In this document: in pieces, positions 6,474-8,196 of the stretch
How the letters are laid out: every line of letters starts with the position of its first letter
How positions within the stretch are numbered: position 1 is the first letter of the stretch
Source: an uncultured Caryophanales bacterium
GTDB taxonomy: Bacteria; Bacillota_I; Bacilli_A; RF39; UBA660
Length of the DNA stretch: 8,196 bases
NCBI GenBank assembly: GCA_937897245.1
Contig: CALCBO010000115.1
Coordinates: 1 to 8,196, forward strand
Direction of reading: 5' to 3'
Notes under the pieces: generated by a model
The model's database searches: none
What the model was told of the DNA's origin: nothing
The model's input: the letters and a program-made list of their open reading frames with translations, nothing else
Translations under genes and position numbers: made by a program

Positions 6474-6740
6474 TTACTTCACTAAATGATTAATTTTCCA
6501 TTCTTCAAATTCTTTTTTCTGTTATTTTGTCTCTATTTTCCTATGATAATAGTGCTTTGTAAATTCTCCACAAGAACTACAAAACTTTTTTCCTGATGGA
6601 GAATACTGTTTTATTCTAAGATATGGTACAGAATTCGAAATTTTATCTATATATAACTGTTAATTATTACTTATTTTTAATTCATTAATTGAATAATATT
6701 CTAACAAACCATCTTTATAATGCCTTAATATGATTTCCAT
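6474..6740 (-). pseudogene. Relic of a small zinc-ribbon-like protein gene
   Basis: On the minus strand, one reading frame from ATG at 6740 runs about 89 codons to a double TAA at 6474. It is broken by in-frame TAA codons at 6662-6660 and 6524-6522, each followed by CAG. The three pieces read MEIILRHYKDGLLEYYS..., then QLYIDKISNS...SGKKFCSSCGEFTKHYYHRK, then QKKEFEEWKINHLVK. CSSCG (minus strand of 6567-6581) is one half of a zinc ribbon, with nearby histidines. No Shine-Dalgarno precedes the ATG. I read it as a decayed gene, or the middle piece alone as a remnant; chance is possible because AT-rich DNA opens frames easily. I know no family for it. It faces the opposite way to all neighbours and sits exactly where the metallopeptidase is cut, so it may have arrived with that rearrangement. 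Confidence 0.4.
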
Positions 6741-6777
6741 ATAAAAAACATTTATGAAATAATACATAGATAAAGAA

Positions 6778-6801
6778 TGATATAATATAACTGGAAGTGA
6801 T
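6778..6801 (+). promoter_or_regulatory. Extended -10 promoter and RBS of the HD gene
   Basis: TGATATAAT (6778-6786) is an extended -10 box. Only 6 nt later comes the Shine-Dalgarno GGAAGTGAT (6793-6801), followed by the ATG at 6805. No clear -35 is present. The predicted transcript would begin at or just before the Shine-Dalgarno. Confidence 0.55.
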
Positions 6802-6804
6802 ACA

Positions 6805-7317
6805 ATGAGTAAAATAGTTAGTAAGATGAAACAAGAAATCATTAATAGAAGTAATGAATTTGAAATTAAAACTAAAGGTACTAAAGACGAATATAATATT
6901 TATAAAGAACATATTCAATATGTATATAATTATGTTTGCCTATTATCACAAAATAAAAAAGTAGATTCCGAAGTTTTAGAACTAAGTGCTTTACTTCATG
7001 ATATTGCTATGACGGATATTACAATAGATAGATCTAAACATAATGAGTATGGAGCAGTTATAGCAGAAAAACTATTAAGAGACAATAACTATCCAGAAGA
7101 AAAGATAAAATTAGTAAAAAAATGTATTTTAAATCACAGTAGTAGTCGAGCTAAATACAGAACTACTGAAGAAGAAATGATATTAGTTGATGCAGATGGC
7201 TTATCTCATTTTGATTCTATAGATAGTTTGTATTCACTAGCTCATAATGTTATGAAACTTAATAATAATGATGCACTAGTCTTTATTAAAGAAAAACTAA
7301 AGATTATAATGAGATAA
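6805..7317 (+). CDS. HD-domain phosphohydrolase, C-terminus frameshifted
   Basis: This 170-residue product has an HD domain, a metal-dependent phosphohydrolase fold acting on nucleotides or other phosphate esters. H36 (YKEHIQYVYNYV), the doublet H65-D66 in ELSALLHDIAMTD, and D129/D131 in ILVDADGLSHFD are the likely metal and catalytic residues. ILNHSSS (108-114) fits the helix between them. The core is complete. The last four residues (IIMR) are an artefact of a frame change near 7299-7302. After one extra A is allowed, the frame continues for 35 more residues to TGA at 7407-7409, giving about 201 residues. The ATG at 6805 follows GGAAGTGAT at 6793-6801. In the repaired form, its stop falls in the Shine-Dalgarno of the next gene, so the two form a tight pair. 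Substrate is unknown. The core may still fold and work without the tail. Confidence 0.8.
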   Translation: MSKIVSKMKQEIINRSNEFEIKTKGTKDEYNIYKEHIQYVYNYVCLLSQNKKVDSEVLELSALLHDIAMTDITIDRSKHNEYGAVIAEKLLRDNNYPEEKIKLVKKCILNHSSSRAKYRTTEEEMILVDADGLSHFDSIDSLYSLAHNVMKLNNNDALVFIKEKLKIIMR

Positions 7318-7409
7318 GTGATAATCTAAAATATTTAATTCAAGCTAAATATGAAAAAGTAATGAATGCTAATAATGTAAATGATATAATAAATAGTGTA
7401 AGGAAGTGA
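7302..7409 (+). pseudogene. Out-of-frame C-terminal tail of the HD protein
   Basis: From GAT at 7302 the -1 frame reads DYNEISDNLKYLIQAKYEKV and then MNANNVNDIINSVRK before TGA at 7407. This is a well-formed helical sequence, unlike the surrounding shadow frames. It joins the HD frame if CTAAAGAT (7297-7304) is read as CTA AAA GAT, so one A is missing from the run at 7299-7301. No canonical slippery heptamer is in phase (GAA AAA CTA), so programmed frameshifting is unlikely. Mutation or a sequencing error in the homopolymer are the two explanations. Confidence 0.7.
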
Positions 7410-7413
7410 ACTT

Positions 7414-7484
7414 ATAGATAATAAAAACTACTAGAAACAGAAAGATTAATTCTAAGAAAATTTAAAAAAGCTGATTATATTGAA
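7414..7484 (+). pseudogene. Lost N-terminus of the GNAT gene
   Basis: From CTA at 7431 the frame of the acetyltransferase reads LETERLILRKFKKADYIE straight into the ATG at 7485. That is the typical first strand of RimJ/RimL-like GNAT proteins. However, TAA codons at 7419 and 7422 block it and no start codon follows the Shine-Dalgarno AAGGAAGTGA (7400-7409). A start of ATG GAT AAT AAA AAA would fit if ATA at 7414 were once ATG and one A were lost from the run at 7423-7427. The gene therefore seems to have lost its start and its frame here. Confidence 0.65.
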
Positions 7485-7964
7485 ATGTTTGATAATTGGG
7501 CAAGTGATAAAAATGTAACCAAATATGTTTCTTTTAATCCTCATAAAGATTATGATGAAACAAAACAAATAATTAATGAATGGATTAATGAATATAATGA
7601 TGGAAGTTATAATTGGGTTGTAGAATTAAAGAGTAATCATCAAATAATTGGAAACATAAGTGTAATTAAATCAAGTAGTAAGCACAGTAACTGTGAATTA
7701 GGTTACATATACGGTTCACAATATTGGGGAAAAGGATATGCTACTGAAGCATTAAAAAAAGTAATAGACTATTTAATTAATGAATGTGAATTTCATTTAG
7801 TAGAAGCAAAACACCATGCCTCAAATCCAGCAAGTGGAAGAGTAATGGAAAAAGCTGGAATGAAAAAAGACGGAGTATTACGAGAAAGAAGAAAAAATAA
7901 AGTAATTGAAGGATATGATGATTTAGTTATTTATTCAATTACGAAAAATGATTCATATAGTTAA
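7485..7964 (+). CDS. GNAT N-acetyltransferase (RimJ/RimL-like), start lost
   Basis: From the first in-frame ATG (7485) this reads 159 residues of a GNAT acetyltransferase, which moves the acetyl group of acetyl-CoA to an amine. The acetyl-CoA pyrophosphate loop is Q79-YW-G82-K-G84 within GSQYWGKGYATEAL. The later motif NPASGRVMEKAGM (114-126) is the standard helix before the last strands, and GYDDLVIYSI ends the fold. Family members begin about 20 residues earlier with an ETERLILR strand; here that strand is encoded upstream but has no usable start. The ATG at 7485 has no Shine-Dalgarno and would give a protein lacking beta-strand 1, so the gene is probably inactive unless the damage is a sequencing error. 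It is paired with the HD gene. Substrate is unknown: a ribosomal-protein, antibiotic or polyamine target are all possible. Confidence 0.75.
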   Translation: MFDNWASDKNVTKYVSFNPHKDYDETKQIINEWINEYNDGSYNWVVELKSNHQIIGNISVIKSSSKHSNCELGYIYGSQYWGKGYATEALKKVIDYLINECEFHLVEAKHHASNPASGRVMEKAGMKKDGVLRERRKNKVIEGYDDLVIYSITKNDSYS

Positions 7965-7999
7965 TAGTATATAAATAGGTACTATTAACTGTATGAGTC
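7950..7999 (+). repeat. 20-bp inverted repeat at the end of the GNAT gene
   Basis: Positions 7950-7969 pair with 7980-7999 over 20 bp. The inner 11 bp (AGTTAATAGTA with TACTATTAACT) are perfect, two G-T wobbles lie further out, and the loop is TATAAATAGG. The left arm covers the last codons and the stop of the GNAT gene. There is no T-run on the + side (TAAAAAAATTATTT follows). On the minus strand the hairpin would be followed by TTTTT (7944-7948), so as an intrinsic terminator it fits minus-strand transcription better. It could also stabilise the 3' end of the GNAT mRNA. Confidence 0.6.
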
Positions 8000-8035
8000 T
8001 AAAAAAATTATTTCTACTTATAAGGAAGTGATTAG

Positions 8036-8196
8036 ATGTTAATAATAATTGAAAGTGTAGTTTTATGTATATTGTTTACTATAATGGTTTATATAATATC
8101 TAGAAATCCAATAAAAACTCTATATAATTATCCACCTAAGATTCAAGAAAGATTAAAATCAATGAAAGAATATAAAGATATAATACCAACTCAAGA
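8036..8196 (+). CDS. Start of a membrane protein, cut by the window edge
   Basis: This open frame runs off the right edge after 53 codons. AAGGAAG (8022-8028) precedes the ATG at 8036 by 7 nt. It begins MLIIIESVVLCILFTIMVYI, a single hydrophobic segment (residues about 2-21), then SRNPIKTLYNYPPKIQERLK and a Lys/Glu-rich stretch. The pattern of one helix followed by YNYPPKIQERL recalls the N-terminus of a conserved uncharacterised membrane protein of Bacillota, but I cannot name the family. The rest of the gene is outside the window. It follows the 20-bp inverted repeat by 36 nt, with no clear promoter. Confidence 0.65.
   Translation, partial: MLIIIESVVLCILFTIMVYIISRNPIKTLYNYPPKIQERLKSMKEYKDIIPTQ

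Larger units (their letters stand above)
6433..6804. other. Gap without an intact gene
   Basis: This 372-base stretch has no intact gene. It holds the end of the sequence that truncates the metallopeptidase, a minus-strand relic (6474-6740), and the promoter and Shine-Dalgarno of the HD gene (6778-6801). The two longest minus-strand frames that cross it (stopping at 6660 and 6715) run antisense into the HD gene start and look like chance. I find no good terminator after 6432, although GTACGTTTTTTC at 6458-6468 contains a short T-run. Confidence 0.6.

Noticed and set aside
6404..6493. +1 frame continuing the metallopeptidase (KNIHHKNESSK...)
   Set aside because: It stays open about 30 codons but lacks any EGxxQ-like segment and reads as chance AT-rich sequence.
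6715..6918. Minus-strand frame across the HD gene start
   Set aside because: It is antisense to the promoter, Shine-Dalgarno and N-terminus of the HD gene and shows no motif.
7291..7305. Programmed -1 frameshift in the HD gene
   Set aside because: Codons GAA AAA CTA AAG do not form an in-phase slippery heptamer, and I see no downstream stem or stimulatory site.
7382..7390. TGATATAAT as a fourth extended -10 promoter, for the GNAT gene
   Set aside because: It encodes part of NDIIN in the restored HD C-terminal tail, so the match is explained by coding. A dual role cannot be excluded.
7950..7999. Integron attC site
   Set aside because: No integrase, no conserved core sites (GTTRRRY type) and no similar elements after the other genes in the window.
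1..8196. Reassigned genetic code (UGA as Trp)
   Set aside because: Tryptophans in the intact genes I checked are TGG, and the repaired HD gene ends in TGA. Standard code 11 explains the window.

Overview
This 8.2 kb window comes from a very AT-rich bacterial chromosome with bacterial promoters and strong Shine-Dalgarno sites. It also carries a complete T-box leader, a regulatory device largely confined to Bacillota and a few neighbouring phyla. Every tryptophan codon I checked is TGG, TAA and TAG end the intact genes, and nothing calls for a reassigned code. An AT-rich, gut-type Bacillota lineage (Bacilli/Erysipelotrichia-like or Clostridia-like) is the best guess, but the genus cannot be read from this stretch. 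All real genes lie on the + strand. The one exception is a decayed minus-strand reading frame near 6474-6740.

Layout. (1) 61-1137: two genes 12 nt apart, a membrane-anchored exported protein of unknown function and a small CDP-alcohol phosphatidyltransferase with a perfect signature motif. (2) 1178-3154: a self-contained arginine unit, made of a promoter, a T-box leader with a CGU (Arg) specifier and a UGGU tRNA-end-binding bulge, its regulatory terminator, argS, and a downstream terminator. The ArgRS looks like the archaeal-type subfamily, with HIGR where HIGH is usual. (3) 3155-4376: an APH/choline-kinase-fold kinase overlapping a 95-codon gene that resembles the C-terminal end of class I lysyl-tRNA synthetase. 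(4) 4446-6432: a three-gene unit of a pol-beta-type nucleotidyltransferase, a purine-nucleoside-phosphorylase-family enzyme and a HExxH metallopeptidase cut off just after its zinc motif. (5) 6433-6770: a gap holding a minus-strand zinc-ribbon-like relic broken by two in-frame TAA codons. (6) 6778-7964: an HD-domain hydrolase and a GNAT acetyltransferase, both damaged by what look like single-base losses in A runs. (7) 7950-7999: a 20-bp inverted repeat across the end of the GNAT gene. (8) 8036-8196: the start of a membrane protein that leaves the window.

How it fits together. Regions 1 and 2 look like ordinary chromosome. From 3155 on, the window reads as an accessory array of small-molecule and nucleotide-modifying enzymes (kinase, nucleotidyltransferase, nucleoside phosphorylase, HD hydrolase, acetyltransferase) in short units. 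Several units begin with an extended -10 box (TGnTAYAAT) only 5-10 nt before the Shine-Dalgarno, and most genes carry a GGAAGTGAT-type Shine-Dalgarno. Because that site contains GTG, the longest open frames of three genes begin too far upstream; the starts given here are corrected. Four of the reading frames after 6034 are broken or truncated, so this end of the island is decaying, recombined or affected by sequencing error in homopolymers. I see no clear new defence or biosynthetic system. The most unusual items are the free-standing LysRS-tail gene, the archaeal-type ArgRS under a bacterial T-box, and the nucleotidyltransferase-phosphorylase-metallopeptidase operon.
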